Part shown: piece after piece, positions 54,357-63,618 of the stretch
Layout: each line of letters opens with the position of its first letter
Position numbering within the stretch: the stretch's first letter is position 1
Assembly: GCA_001890945.1 (NCBI GenBank)
Contig: CM007608.1
Location: 1 to 64,000, forward strand
From: Alphaproteobacteria bacterium AO1-B
GTDB lineage: Bacteria > Pseudomonadota > Alphaproteobacteria > Rhizobiales > Stappiaceae
DNA length: 64,000 bases
Direction: 5' to 3'
Made by a program: the position numbers and the translations under genes
Notes under the pieces: model-generated
The model's input: the letters and a program-made list of their open reading frames with translations, nothing else
Told to the model about the DNA's origin: nothing
Databases searched by the model: none

Positions 54357-55268
54357 CTAGGAGACAAGCTCTTCAAAATTTGGAGGTTGTTCGATCAGGA
54401 AGTCCACAAAGGCGCGCACGCGGGGCGCCACCAGTTGGCGATTCAGATAGATAATCGAATATGGGAAATTGTTGAGGCGTTTGTGCTCCAGCACTTCCAC
54501 CAGTTTTCCGGAGGCAAAGGACTCAAGCGCCAAGAAACTCGGCAGCTGCGCAATTCCAATCCCCTTCTCAGCGGCCTGACGCAAGGCATCCACACTGTTG
54601 CCGATCAAAACCGGATCGAGTGTTCTCCGGACAACTTCACCAGCGTCTTCAAAGAGGAATGGAAACAAGAGCCCGGTGTTTTGAACCCGGTAGTGAATGC
54701 CGCGGTGATGGGCGAGATCATCGAGTGTCTCCGGCCGCCCGAACCTTTCAATGTATAGCGGCGACACACATGTATACGTGCGATCCTCAAACAGCTTCCG
54801 TGCCATCAGATTGGCGCTGTCCCCCAGCGCGCCGATCCGAATGGCAATGTCGATCCCTTCCGTGCCGAGATCAACTTGACGGTCTTCGAACTTCAACTCG
54901 ACGTCCACTTCCTGATAGCGGCACATGAAAGTCAGAACCCGCTCTGTCAGCCAAACCCGGCCAAAGACCGCTGGCGCTGATATGACAAGCCTGCCACGCG
55001 GCTGTGCGAGACTGTCTGCGAATTCCTCTTTGAGAGCGTCCGCATCGTTCAAAAGCTGCCTTGCTCCGTTAAGGAACCTGATCCCTTCCACGGTGAGCGT
55101 GACGGATCGTGTTGTTCTTGTGAAAAGCTTGGCGCCGATTTCCGCTTCAAGACGCTGAACAGCCTTTGAAACCGCTGATGTGGTCATGCCCAGCACCCTT
55201 GCCGCGCCGGCAAAATTTTCGGTTTGGGCAACTTGAACGAAAACTCGGAGTTCGTTGAGATTGTTCAT
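54357..55268 (-). CDS. LysR-family transcriptional regulator
   Basis: A protein of about 303 residues with an N-terminal winged helix (ELRVFVQVAQTENFAGAARVLGMTTSAVSKAV) and a type 2 periplasmic-binding-like effector domain (GRLVISAPAVFGRVWLTERV, GIGIAQLPSFLA). It belongs to the CrgA-like group by pattern. ATG 55268 is preferred over in-frame GTG 55277. It lies upstream of the small protein and the RND operon on the same strand and may control either one. Confidence 0.93.
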   Translation of the reverse strand: MNNLNELRVFVQVAQTENFAGAARVLGMTTSAVSKAVQRLEAEIGAKLFTRTTRSVTLTVEGIRFLNGARQLLNDADALKEEFADSLAQPRGRLVISAPAVFGRVWLTERVLTFMCRYQEVDVELKFEDRQVDLGTEGIDIAIRIGALGDSANLMARKLFEDRTYTCVSPLYIERFGRPETLDDLAHHRGIHYRVQNTGLLFPFLFEDAGEVVRRTLDPVLIGNSVDALRQAAEKGIGIAQLPSFLALESFASGKLVEVLEHKRLNNFPYSIIYLNRQLVAPRVRAFVDFLIEQPPNFEELVS

Positions 55269-55458
55269 TGAGCTCACACTGAAGAGACAAAGTTACGGCC
55301 ACTGCAGCCTAGTGAGGATGTCACCTGAATTGCAACTAACGACCCTTGGCGGAAGGCAAACGCAAATGCGATCCATACTGCTCACGATCTAAATCAACGC
55401 ATCGATGATGCACTGGCCACATCGATTTCCGCCAGTCAGTTTGAAATCATGAGGTAAT

Positions 55459-56781
55459 TCACGGATCCGAGTGGTTTTCAGCCTCGGGAATTGCCAGGGC
55501 AAACAGAGCGGCAGCAGCAATGATCCCTGCTGCGATCCAGAACACCCAGGATGTCGCCCAGTCATAAAGCAACCCGCCGCCGATAAGCCCGACAATACTG
55601 GCAGCGGCCCCCAGACTGCTTGCAAACCCCTGGACGGCACCCTGATAGGTTTCCCCAGCAAACTTGGACAAGACCGCGGTGAATGTCGGCCACATCAGCC
55701 CATTTCCCAGTGCAATACAAAGGGCAGCCACGTAGATACTCAATAGGTTATCCCAGAACAGCAGCACAAACCCGAACGCCAGGACGAGGCCGCCGCCAGT
55801 GATCAACAGGCCCGGCGGCTTCTTCCCCGAGATCCGTGACAGCAACGGCCCCTGCACCATCATCATGCAAAAACTGAGCACTGCGAAAAACACGCCGGTG
55901 TCCGTGACCGACCATTCAAGCCGTGTCGCGGCGTGGACCGGAAAGGCAATGTAGAAGAAGCTGAAGCCGAGCATGACCAGAAAATTCACCGCCATAAGCT
56001 GAGGCATCATGGGAAGTTGAAGAATGGACGTGGTGGCTGTCTCCTCGCATCCTTTCAACCGGTAGACTTCCTTGGTCTCCTGGCCAAAAACCTTGCACGC
56101 ATTCGAAAGCCCCGGTTTGTTCTCCAGCGTCTCAGCTCTGCTCTCTTTGAGGCCAAAGAAAATCAACAAACTCGCAACGACAGAAATAAACAGCGCGGCG
56201 AGAACGGGCAGCATCTCACCTAGAAGCGTCGCGCCCAAAAGCCCCGCCAGGGCCGGTCCCAGAATGAACCCCGCATTTGTTGACATGGCCATCAGGCCGA
56301 AGTCTGCCGTACGGTGTTCCTCGTCGGTGATATCAGCCAAGTAGGCGTTGGCCACGGAAACGTTTCCGCCGGTTAAACCATCCGCTGCACGGGCTAAAAA
56401 CAGAACGACCAGCGGCAACGTCAGAGTGAATTGCCCCAACAAAGCTGTGTCGATGCTAACGATCGCGTCGGTCGGCAGGTAAAACGCGATCAGGAACACG
56501 ATCCAGGACACAAGTGTGCCCAGTTGGCTGACCAGTAGCACTTTGCGCCTGCCGATCTGATCCGACCATCTGCCGAGGATCGGCGCGCCAATGAGTTGAA
56601 ATGCAGAATAAGTCGAGGCGATCAGGCCATAAACCAGCGCGTTGCCGCCCCAGTCGGTCACAAGAAACACCATGAAGGGGACGACAATTGAAAAGCCAAG
56701 CGTCCCGACAAAGTTTACCGAGAGAATGGGCAGGATCGACGGCATCCGCGACGGCGTCAAATCGGAAACGGTATCTGCCAT
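55459..56781 (-). CDS. MFS transporter, drug-efflux type
   Basis: A 440-residue membrane protein with twelve predicted segments. GRWSDQIGRRKVLLVS between segments 2 and 3 is the MFS loop motif, and GLTGGNVSVANAYLADIT follows segment 4 as in TetA-like 12-TM exporters. A longer loop near residues 215-265 joins the halves. The substrate is unknown. It stands alone on the minus strand; its start at 56781 has only a modest ribosome binding site. Confidence 0.9.
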   Translation of the reverse strand: MADTVSDLTPSRMPSILPILSVNFVGTLGFSIVVPFMVFLVTDWGGNALVYGLIASTYSAFQLIGAPILGRWSDQIGRRKVLLVSQLGTLVSWIVFLIAFYLPTDAIVSIDTALLGQFTLTLPLVVLFLARAADGLTGGNVSVANAYLADITDEEHRTADFGLMAMSTNAGFILGPALAGLLGATLLGEMLPVLAALFISVVASLLIFFGLKESRAETLENKPGLSNACKVFGQETKEVYRLKGCEETATTSILQLPMMPQLMAVNFLVMLGFSFFYIAFPVHAATRLEWSVTDTGVFFAVLSFCMMMVQGPLLSRISGKKPPGLLITGGGLVLAFGFVLLFWDNLLSIYVAALCIALGNGLMWPTFTAVLSKFAGETYQGAVQGFASSLGAAASIVGLIGGGLLYDWATSWVFWIAAGIIAAAALFALAIPEAENHSDP

Positions 56782-56983
56782 GTCGGAACGCCTGCCTCTT
56801 CCGGACCATCAACTGGTTGCTCGTCAGCGGATGGTCGCACACCGGATCAGAAAATCAACGCAACTGGAATTCACCTGTCTCAGGACCCCGCCGGAGGTTC
56901 CGCCTTCGCACTGAAGCAGAAATCCGGCGGTCAACACCAGACTTGACTGGCCTCATCCATGACTGTTTCGCGGATTTCTGAGG

Positions 56984-57751
56984 TCAAACGACATCCCAAG
57001 CCGTCCAGTTCTCTTCCAGATGTTGGATTGATGTCGTACCTGGGATCACGACGATGTTGGGGGAGCGCTTCAAAAGCCAGGCGAGCGCTTGTTGTGGCGC
57101 AAGTTTTGCGCCCTGGCGCATCGGGTGCGCGCCCAATGGACCATATGGAATGAAGGCGATGCCTTTGCTGGCTGTATAGTCGACCAGGCCGTCCGCATCG
57201 GCTTCATCCATGTTGAACCGGTTCTGCACGCTTGCGATCGGCGCAACCGAGAGAGCGCGGTCAAGTTGGGCGCGGGAGACGTTGGAAACGCCGATTTGGC
57301 CGATACGCCCGTCTGCTTGCGCCTCTGCAAGTGCAGCGATGGAGGTCTCAATCGGTGTTTGCGGGTCGACTCGGTGAAGCTGGAACAGATCAATCCGGTC
57401 CCGGCGCAGATTGACAAGCGCGCGGTCCACCTGACGCAACAGCGTATCGCGTCGGCCATCGACCACGATCCTGCCCGGCTCCGGTTTGTCCACCCCACCC
57501 TTGGTGGCGAGCACCACCTGCCGGCTCTCAAGCCCTTCACCAACAATGCGGTCGGCAAACTCCGGGCCGTAGGCCCAAGCGCTGTCGAAGAAATTGATGC
57601 CGAGATCCGCAGCACGGCGCAGGAGCGCAAGTCCCTGCTCACACTCTGGATAAGGGCCAAAATTGCTTGGCTGATCAGTAAGGCGCATGGCGCCGTAGCC
57701 GAGCCTGTTTACCGTCAGGCCACCGGCGATTTCATAGGTTCTATTGGTCAT
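56984..57751 (-). CDS. Aldo/keto reductase
   Basis: A 255-residue TIM-barrel NADPH-dependent reductase. NRLGYGAMRLTD, FFDSAWAYGPEFADRIVGEG with the catalytic Asp and Tyr, VLATKGGVD with the Lys, DLFQLHRVDPQTP with the His, and the cofactor region PGTTSIQHLEENW are all present. It is slightly short compared with the usual 280-320 residues. AAAGGAG precedes the ATG. It is divergent from a LysR gene 105 bases away, probably its regulator. Confidence 0.92.
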   Translation of the reverse strand: MTNRTYEIAGGLTVNRLGYGAMRLTDQPSNFGPYPECEQGLALLRRAADLGINFFDSAWAYGPEFADRIVGEGLESRQVVLATKGGVDKPEPGRIVVDGRRDTLLRQVDRALVNLRRDRIDLFQLHRVDPQTPIETSIAALAEAQADGRIGQIGVSNVSRAQLDRALSVAPIASVQNRFNMDEADADGLVDYTASKGIAFIPYGPLGAHPMRQGAKLAPQQALAWLLKRSPNIVVIPGTTSIQHLEENWTAWDVV

Positions 57752-57856
57752 CTGAGGTCTCCTTTTGCAGCGGTCTTTGCTGCTGGGGAGGAAGATGACC
57801 GTATTCAGAGTTATCCTGTAGACAGCTTATGCCACTATCTATTATTCATATTATGC

Positions 57857-58765
57857 ATGAGCAAACCGCTAGACCGCCTTGCGCTTCTTGAAACCTTTAT
57901 CCGAATTGCAGAAAAGGGGTCTATCAGTGGCGCGGCGCGTGATTTGGGGATGTCGCAGGGCTCCGCTAGCCGGCAATTGAAAGACCTCGAAGAACGCCTT
58001 GGGGTTCAACTGGCCCGGCGTACGACCCATTCCCTGGCTTTGACTGAAACGGGGTTTGCGCTGCTGAAAGATGCGCGCGAGTTAGTGACAGGATGGAACG
58101 CGCTGGAGGAGCAATATGCCGGCGACACCGAGATCCTCCGCGGTCCGCTGCGGATCGTGGCCCCGGTGGCGCTCGGTCAGCTTCACCTTGCCGATATTGC
58201 AATCGGTTTTCAGGCATCGCATCCCGAAGTCACGGTTAATTGGCATTTGCAGGACGAACCGATCCGCTTTGCCGAGATCGGCTGTGACCTATGGATCAAG
58301 ATTGGACCTGTTCCTGACGATACGCTCATCGTCCGGCCTTTGGGACAGGTTGAAAGACTGGTCGTCGGCACTCCCTCGATCGCCGAACAGGTGCGCCACG
58401 CTCGACCAGATGAGACGCGCGAGATCCCGTTTGTGACCCTGACACCCTTTGAAGGGGCAAAGATCAGGCTGTCAGATCCAGATGGTGACCAATGCGACTT
58501 GAAGGTGACGGCCAAACTGTCAACGAACAACATCATGTCGCTCAAACACGCAGCACTTTCCGGTCTCGGAGCGGCTGTGTTGCCGCGTTGGTTTATCGCC
58601 GAAGAGCTCGGATCAGGCGAACTGGTTGACTTGTTTCCCGAGTGGCGCGCGGCAACGCTCGATGTGAACCTTGCCTACCTCCCGGCACGCCATCAGCCAC
58701 GGCGGCTGACTGCTTTTGTTGATGCGCTTGAAGGTGGCTTGCGAAACATCCCGGGGATGATCTGA
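57857..58765 (+). CDS. LysR-family transcriptional regulator
   Basis: A protein of about 302 residues with a winged helix (LALLETFIRIAEKGSISGAARDLGMSQGSASRQ) and an effector domain (GPLRIVAPVALGQLHLADIA, HAALSGLGAAVLPRWF). The frame is open back to 57089, but that part lies antisense to the aldo/keto reductase; ATG 57857 begins the family match. It is divergent from the reductase gene and is its likely regulator. Confidence 0.92.
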   Translation: MSKPLDRLALLETFIRIAEKGSISGAARDLGMSQGSASRQLKDLEERLGVQLARRTTHSLALTETGFALLKDARELVTGWNALEEQYAGDTEILRGPLRIVAPVALGQLHLADIAIGFQASHPEVTVNWHLQDEPIRFAEIGCDLWIKIGPVPDDTLIVRPLGQVERLVVGTPSIAEQVRHARPDETREIPFVTLTPFEGAKIRLSDPDGDQCDLKVTAKLSTNNIMSLKHAALSGLGAAVLPRWFIAEELGSGELVDLFPEWRAATLDVNLAYLPARHQPRRLTAFVDALEGGLRNIPGMI

Positions 58766-59177
58766 CTTGAAATCGAATATAAATCAGAGAGATAGCCGTT
58801 GCCAGCTGTCAACTGGGAGGGTCGGTGAGAGCTGCATCAAAAGTCATCCAGCCGCGAGCTTCAGTTGGTGCATATCCATAAACTGGCTGCAAGACCCAAC
58901 GTCATACCATCAAGGCCGCGCCATGATCGCCACCTGCTTTCAAGCATCAATTGCAGCTGATCCCCTTACACGTAATTCTTCCGGTATCTAATTGATCAAA
59001 GTGCGACATTCCCCGCTCGCTCTCCAAGGTCAGGATCAAGCCACCCTTCAACTCTAAATCAACTCGGCTTGAAGTTACCCGGGGCATTAATAAGTTATTC
59101 AAATACATAGCCCATTGTGCTCTAGTATTTTAAGGAGTTGATGGCTTCCTAGATCGAAACAGGGATCTATTTCGAAA
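58766..59177. other. Intergenic region without a recognised feature
   Basis: About 410 bases between the LysR gene and the membrane GGDEF-EAL gene. A frame of 74 codons starts just after the LysR stop but shows no family match or ribosome binding site. The last 100 bases are AT-rich and may hold the promoter of the next gene. I see nothing else. Confidence 0.4.
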
Positions 59178-61607
59178 ATGCTCGGGTACATCTGGGGATC
59201 AACGCAGCGAAAATTTCTCGTCATTATGCTCGCAACGTTGATTGCCGTGAACGGCCCGCTTTTGTTGTTGTTTTTCGTTGTCACCAAAGACACGCTTGAA
59301 CGCGAAATGGTGGCAAAACAGCAGGTTCTCGTTGACGTCAACAGCAAGGTCCTGAGCAAACTGATCTGGGATTTCGACGACGAAAACCTGAAGAAATGGA
59401 CGGCGGCCATCGCCACGGAGCCAGACATTTTCAGCATCGAAGTTCTGGATGATGCCAACAACCGGCTCGCGTTCTTTTCAAACACCGACGACAGCAACCC
59501 GGCCTCTCAAGAAGGCGGAACCCTGTTTTCAAAGGACATCATCCACGTCATTGATGAGAACGACTACAACGTCGGCACGCTGAACGTCTGGTTCATGTCG
59601 GAACGCCTGCGGAGTGCCGCCATCGAACAGGTCGCCTACCCCGCCATTTTGTTTGTTGTTTCGACAATTTCTGTTCTTATCGTCGCCCTGCTCGCCAACC
59701 GGGTCATGATCAACCGGCCCTTAAGCCGTCTGAATGAGGCCATCGAGACAACGCACCGGTCGGGAACCCGAAAACGGGTGGATTGGTCCTCATCAGATGA
59801 ATTCGGCAGCGTTACCGAAGCCTTTAACGAGATGCAGGACAGCCTCGACAAGGACGAAGCCAAGCTGTTGAAGGCAAACAAGCGCCTGGCGTTTCTGTAT
59901 AACAACACGCCGGTGATGCTTTATTCCATTGATCATGAAGACCGGATCCTGAACGTCTCCGATTATTGGCTAACCGCCACCGGGTACACGCGGGAGGCCG
60001 TTATAGGTCGCAAGTTCAGGGAGTTTCTTCAGCCCGATTGCACCGAGGAATATCTCGACAGCCGCAAGCGGCTCTTCTCGGCCGAGCACATGTCTTTTGA
60101 AATCACCTCGGTTTTCATCAGGGCCGACGGATCGCCACTGGATGTTCTGATCACCGAAATCCGAGATTTCGACAAGAGTTCGACCGGTCGGCAGTCACTC
60201 TCCGTCATGGCTGACATCTGTCAATTGAAAGCCGCAGAAGCAAAGATCCTCCATCAGGCGCGAACGGATTTCCTGACCGGTTTGCTGAACCGGCACGGCT
60301 TCACGCACCGGATGAACGAGGCGATCGACGCAGCCGATGCGGACCATGAAATCTCCGTCCTCTTTTTTGATCTCGATAACTTCAAATGGGTCAATGACAA
60401 TCTCGGTCACTTTGCCGGTGACCAGGTGCTGAAGCTGGTCACACAAAGAGTGTCCAAGCTCTTGAAAACCGATGATTGTTTCGGCCGTTTTGGCGGCGAT
60501 GAGTTCGCCATCTTACTGTCCGGCGGCGATGTCCGCGCGCGCGCCGTAGATCTGGCAACACGCATCAACCAGGTCCTGAAGCAACCGATCAGCCTTTCCG
60601 GCAGGCAACTGCAAATTTCTGCCAGCATCGGGATATCCTATTATCCGGAAAATGCGGACACGGCGGACGATCTGTTGCAAACCTCTGACGTCGCCATGTA
60701 CCGCCAAAAGGGCAGCGGACGGAACGGTCACTGCGTCTTTGACGTCCAGTTCGGCCAGGAAGCCGCACGCCAATTGGAGGTCAAGGAGCTCATTTCCGAG
60801 GCTCTGAAACATGATTGGTTTGAGCTTTATTACCAGCCCATCGTTCATCTCAACGAGCGGAGCATCGTCGGGTTCGAGGGCCTTTTGCGGCTCGTGCACC
60901 CGGACATGGGCATCTTACCGCCTCGAGAGTACATCACGGTTGCAGAACAAACCGGCAGCATTCTGGAAATTGGCGACCGGGTCTTGCGGCTCGGCATGCG
61001 GGCGCTCAAAGAGCTTGAGCAGCAACCTGATTGGCACGACGCCTATGTGACGCTCAACCTGTCGGCGGCCCAGTTCAGACGGGAACTACCGGACACTTTG
61101 GCCAAGTACCTGGCGCAACATGATCTGGTGGGCGACCGCTTGGTACTCGAAATCACCGAAACAACCTTGATGCAGAACAGCGCCGATCTGGACGGGCTGA
61201 TCGAGGACATCCGGAAACTCGGATGTGCCCTGGCACTCGATGATTTTGGGACCGGCTTTTCATCGCTAAGCTACATGAACCGCCTCCACGTTGATACGGT
61301 CAAGATCGACCGGTCGTTTGTTCAAGGGCTTGGAGATGTCTCCAACAAAGATGCATCCGGCAAGACCGCGCCTCTTGTTGAAGCCATTGTCGGCCTGGCG
61401 GAGAAGCTGGATCTGACCGTGATTGCCGAGGGCATCGAAACCGAAGAACAACTTGGCAGCTTGACACAACGGAATGTAAAGTTTGGTCAGGGTTTCCTCT
61501 TCGGAGAGGCCAAACCGCTTGATGTTTGGATCAACGGGCCTTTGAAAAGCCGGTCAAGCAGATACGCCTTGCCGGACCTGAAAGAGTTGGAAGCCAGGCC
61601 GTACTGA
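59178..61607 (+). CDS. Membrane PAS-GGDEF-EAL cyclic-di-GMP signalling protein
   Basis: An 809-residue protein. A first membrane helix (FLVIMLATLIAVNGPLLLLFFVV), a periplasmic sensor of about 120 residues, a second helix (AILFVVSTISVLIVALLAN), a HAMP domain with RSGTRKRVDWSSSDEFG, a PAS domain (IDHEDRILNVSDYWLTATGYTREAVIG), a GGDEF domain with intact RFGGDEFAILLSGG, and an EAL domain with EGLLRL, DDFGTGFSSLSY and EGIETEEQ. Both catalytic cores look intact. An exported solute-binding protein gene follows 28 bases later and may feed its periplasmic sensor. Confidence 0.93.
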   Translation: MLGYIWGSTQRKFLVIMLATLIAVNGPLLLLFFVVTKDTLEREMVAKQQVLVDVNSKVLSKLIWDFDDENLKKWTAAIATEPDIFSIEVLDDANNRLAFFSNTDDSNPASQEGGTLFSKDIIHVIDENDYNVGTLNVWFMSERLRSAAIEQVAYPAILFVVSTISVLIVALLANRVMINRPLSRLNEAIETTHRSGTRKRVDWSSSDEFGSVTEAFNEMQDSLDKDEAKLLKANKRLAFLYNNTPVMLYSIDHEDRILNVSDYWLTATGYTREAVIGRKFREFLQPDCTEEYLDSRKRLFSAEHMSFEITSVFIRADGSPLDVLITEIRDFDKSSTGRQSLSVMADICQLKAAEAKILHQARTDFLTGLLNRHGFTHRMNEAIDAADADHEISVLFFDLDNFKWVNDNLGHFAGDQVLKLVTQRVSKLLKTDDCFGRFGGDEFAILLSGGDVRARAVDLATRINQVLKQPISLSGRQLQISASIGISYYPENADTADDLLQTSDVAMYRQKGSGRNGHCVFDVQFGQEAARQLEVKELISEALKHDWFELYYQPIVHLNERSIVGFEGLLRLVHPDMGILPPREYITVAEQTGSILEIGDRVLRLGMRALKELEQQPDWHDAYVTLNLSAAQFRRELPDTLAKYLAQHDLVGDRLVLEITETTLMQNSADLDGLIEDIRKLGCALALDDFGTGFSSLSYMNRLHVDTVKIDRSFVQGLGDVSNKDASGKTAPLVEAIVGLAEKLDLTVIAEGIETEEQLGSLTQRNVKFGQGFLFGEAKPLDVWINGPLKSRSSRYALPDLKELEARPY

Positions 61608-61635
61608 AAACCGTGTCACCGACAAGGGGCAACAA

Positions 61636-62412
61636 ATGAAGGCAGTGACAAGACGGACCGTTCTGGCAGGCATGGCTGTGTTGGCGCCCCTGCCCTCGCT
61701 CCGCTTGTCCCGGGCAAGTTCCGACCTTGGTGGCCTCAAGGTGATGACGGAAGAGTACCCCCCCTACAATTACCAGGTGGGGGGCGAGCTCATGGGGCTC
61801 AGCGTTGACATCATGGAAGAGATCTTCAACCGGACAACCTCCGGTCACAGCCGATCCGACATCTCCCTCCTGCCATGGGCGCGCGGCTACAACCTTACCC
61901 TCCAGCGGTCCGGGCATGCCCTCTTCTCGACAACCCGAACACCGGACCGTGAAAGCCTTTTCAAATGGGTCGGACCCTTTGTTCCCACAGTCGTGGGGTT
62001 GATTGCCAAAAAGAGCAGAAACCTGAAGATCCAGACCGTTCAGGAGCTGGCGGACTTGCGGATCGGGGTGGTCAAGGACGATATCGGGCAGTTGCTTTTG
62101 CAGGCAAAGGGTGTCCCGGACGACCGGATCGAAGCGGTGCTGTCTAACGATCAGAACTTCCGCAAGCTCATTGCCGGCCGTGTGGATGCCATCTCGTATG
62201 AGACCAGAGTAACCCGTTGGGCGCTGCAAACGCGTGATGTCGCCCTGGATGAGTATGAAACCGTCTATGAGCTGGACCGCGGCGAACTCTATCTCGCGCT
62301 TCACCATCAGACGCCCGATGACCTCGTCGATCTCCTGCAATCGGTGTTTGACACCATGGTCGACGACGGCACCCATGCCCGGATCCTTCAGCGCTACGGG
62401 ATCGACTCTTGA
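61636..62412 (+). CDS. Exported type 2 periplasmic solute-binding protein without a transporter
   Basis: A 258-residue protein whose start carries a twin-arginine-like signal (TRRTVLAGMAVLAPL). The mature part has the amino-acid-binding fold: LKVMTEEYPPYNYQVGGELMG, GLSVDIMEEIF, and ELADLRIGVVKDDIGQLLL. No permease or ATPase gene is nearby. It lies 28 bases after the membrane GGDEF-EAL gene on the same strand, so it may present a ligand to that sensor, as suggested for other orphan binding proteins. That role is inference. Confidence 0.85.
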   Translation: MKAVTRRTVLAGMAVLAPLPSLRLSRASSDLGGLKVMTEEYPPYNYQVGGELMGLSVDIMEEIFNRTTSGHSRSDISLLPWARGYNLTLQRSGHALFSTTRTPDRESLFKWVGPFVPTVVGLIAKKSRNLKIQTVQELADLRIGVVKDDIGQLLLQAKGVPDDRIEAVLSNDQNFRKLIAGRVDAISYETRVTRWALQTRDVALDEYETVYELDRGELYLALHHQTPDDLVDLLQSVFDTMVDDGTHARILQRYGIDS

Positions 62413-62468
62413 CCCCCCTTTATGTGCTTCGAATTGGCCCCTGAGCATGCTCCCTGACTGGTTATTGG

Positions 62469-62813
62469 TCACTTCAGTTCGTCACTGACCGCGTCCAAAA
62501 GAGCTTCCAATTCGCCGCTTTCGATCGTAGCCCAGATGATGTCTGCGTCGACGCGGAAGTACTCGTGGGCAATGTGATCGCGCATTCCGGCAATCAGCCG
62601 CCAGGGAATGTCCGGATGGCGGGTTGTGACTTCGGGCGGCAACGCTTTCACCGCTTCACCGATTTCCTGAAGGCAGGCCGTCACGGCGCGGAACGTCTTG
62701 CGGTCCTCCAGCGGTGTTTTCAGGAAGGCTGCCTGATCCAGGCCCGCGACAAACGTGCGAATGTCGAGAATGGCGCGCTGGATGTCTTCGAGCCGGTGGC
62801 GGGCGTCACGCAT
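62469..62813 (-). CDS. hepT: HepT-like ribonuclease toxin
   Basis: A 114-residue all-helical protein of the DUF86/HepT family. The catalytic RX4HXY motif is present as RDHIAHEY near residue 83, with RLEDIQRAILDIRTFV at the start and FRAVTACLQEIGEAVKAL in the middle. The family cuts RNA and is held in check by a MNT nucleotidyltransferase that adds AMP to the motif tyrosine. The MNT-type gene lies six bases upstream in the same operon. Confidence 0.9.
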   Translation of the reverse strand: MRDARHRLEDIQRAILDIRTFVAGLDQAAFLKTPLEDRKTFRAVTACLQEIGEAVKALPPEVTTRHPDIPWRLIAGMRDHIAHEYFRVDADIIWATIESGELEALLDAVSDELK

Positions 62814-62819
62814 GGCGCT

Positions 62820-63305
62820 TCAGAAAATCCGGAGTTCATCGTTGGCCGCAGCCTTCGCCACATGCGGAGCGAGCCGGGCGCGCGGTGCCAGATCCACCCG
62901 GCCAGGCATGTCGAGCGCGGTCTCCAGAACATCCTTCAAACGCGCAAGATCAAACAGAGACAATTGCGCGCCTTCTTTCGGTTCGTAACTCAAATCGATG
63001 TCGCTGCCGGCCTGCGCCTCGCCCCGGGCGAGAGAGCCGAAGAGATAGAGATGGCCGATCCCCTGCCCTTCCAGATCCCCACGCACGCCCCTCAAACGGG
63101 CAATGACATCGGTCGCTGCGAGCGGCCCAGCTGATTGATCATCCACGTAATCCTGGACGATCTGCTGAAGCAAATCCTGCACCTTGGCCCCGCGCTCCGC
63201 AGCCAGTGCCTTGAACCGGTTTTTCAGCGGCACCGGCACCCTGGCAGACAAGAACGCGGTTTCGGCACTGTTGGAGACAAGCTTGGAGGTATTCTGCACT
63301 GACAT
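62820..63305 (-). CDS. mntA: MNT-type nucleotidyltransferase antitoxin with an N-terminal RHH-like domain
   Basis: A protein of about 161 residues. The C-terminal part is a minimal nucleotidyltransferase with FGSLARGEAQAGSDIDLSYE, the GSX10DXD motif, near residues 88-106. The first 60 residues (AFLSARVPVPLKNRFKALAAERG, VQDLLQQIVQDYV) look like a ribbon-helix-helix DNA-binding domain, which standard MNT antitoxins lack. ATG 63305 is chosen because the likely -10 box at 63342-63347 overlaps the longer start at 63341; ATG 63317 is also possible. It should neutralise HepT by modification and may bind its own operator. Confidence 0.85.
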   Translation of the reverse strand: MSVQNTSKLVSNSAETAFLSARVPVPLKNRFKALAAERGAKVQDLLQQIVQDYVDDQSAGPLAATDVIARLRGVRGDLEGQGIGHLYLFGSLARGEAQAGSDIDLSYEPKEGAQLSLFDLARLKDVLETALDMPGRVDLAPRARLAPHVAKAAANDELRIF

Positions 63306-63341
63306 GGAAAACACCATTTGTTTATTTGTGCACAACTGCAC

Positions 63342-63369
63342 ATTATCACGTATGGCGGCCCTTTTTCAA
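63342..63369 (-). promoter_or_regulatory. Promoter of the MNT/HepT operon
   Basis: On the minus strand TTGAAA (63369-63364), a 16-base spacer and GATAAT (63347-63342). The expected transcript start near 63335 leaves a leader of about 30 bases before ATG 63305. Confidence 0.6.
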
Positions 63370-63380
63370 GGCTGTTTCAA

Positions 63381-63398
63381 AGTTGACAGCTGTCAACT
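63381..63398. promoter_or_regulatory. Perfect 18-base palindrome upstream of the toxin-antitoxin promoter
   Basis: AGTTGACAGCTGTCAACT is its own reverse complement. It begins 11 bases upstream of the -35 box of the MNT/HepT promoter, a position suited to an operator for the RHH-like domain of the antitoxin. Confidence 0.6.
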
Positions 63399-63618
63399 CG
63401 CCTATGTGGTTCGTAGAATTGGTGGGAGCGATCGACATTCTTGAATTCCCCGCCTTGAATTCGGAGACGTTGGAAACGGTAGATCATACCCAACATCCAA
63501 ATTAACCGAGCGGTCTCCGCACAAACGTTCAAGACAGGTCCGGATGGATTGAAGTACCGTGAGCGCGTTGAAGACAGATAGCCCCTGCCCTTCTTGGCAG
63601 TTCACAGGACGGACCGAT

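Larger units (their letters stand above)
63306..63618. other. Divergent intergenic region between the toxin-antitoxin pair and the cupin gene
   Basis: About 310 bases. It holds the toxin-antitoxin promoter at 63342-63369, the 18-base palindrome at 63381-63398 and, beyond, nothing I can assign before the cupin gene. Confidence 0.5.

Noticed and set aside
57089..57856. N-terminal extension of the LysR gene
   Set aside because: Lies antisense to the aldo/keto reductase; the LysR family match begins at ATG 57857.
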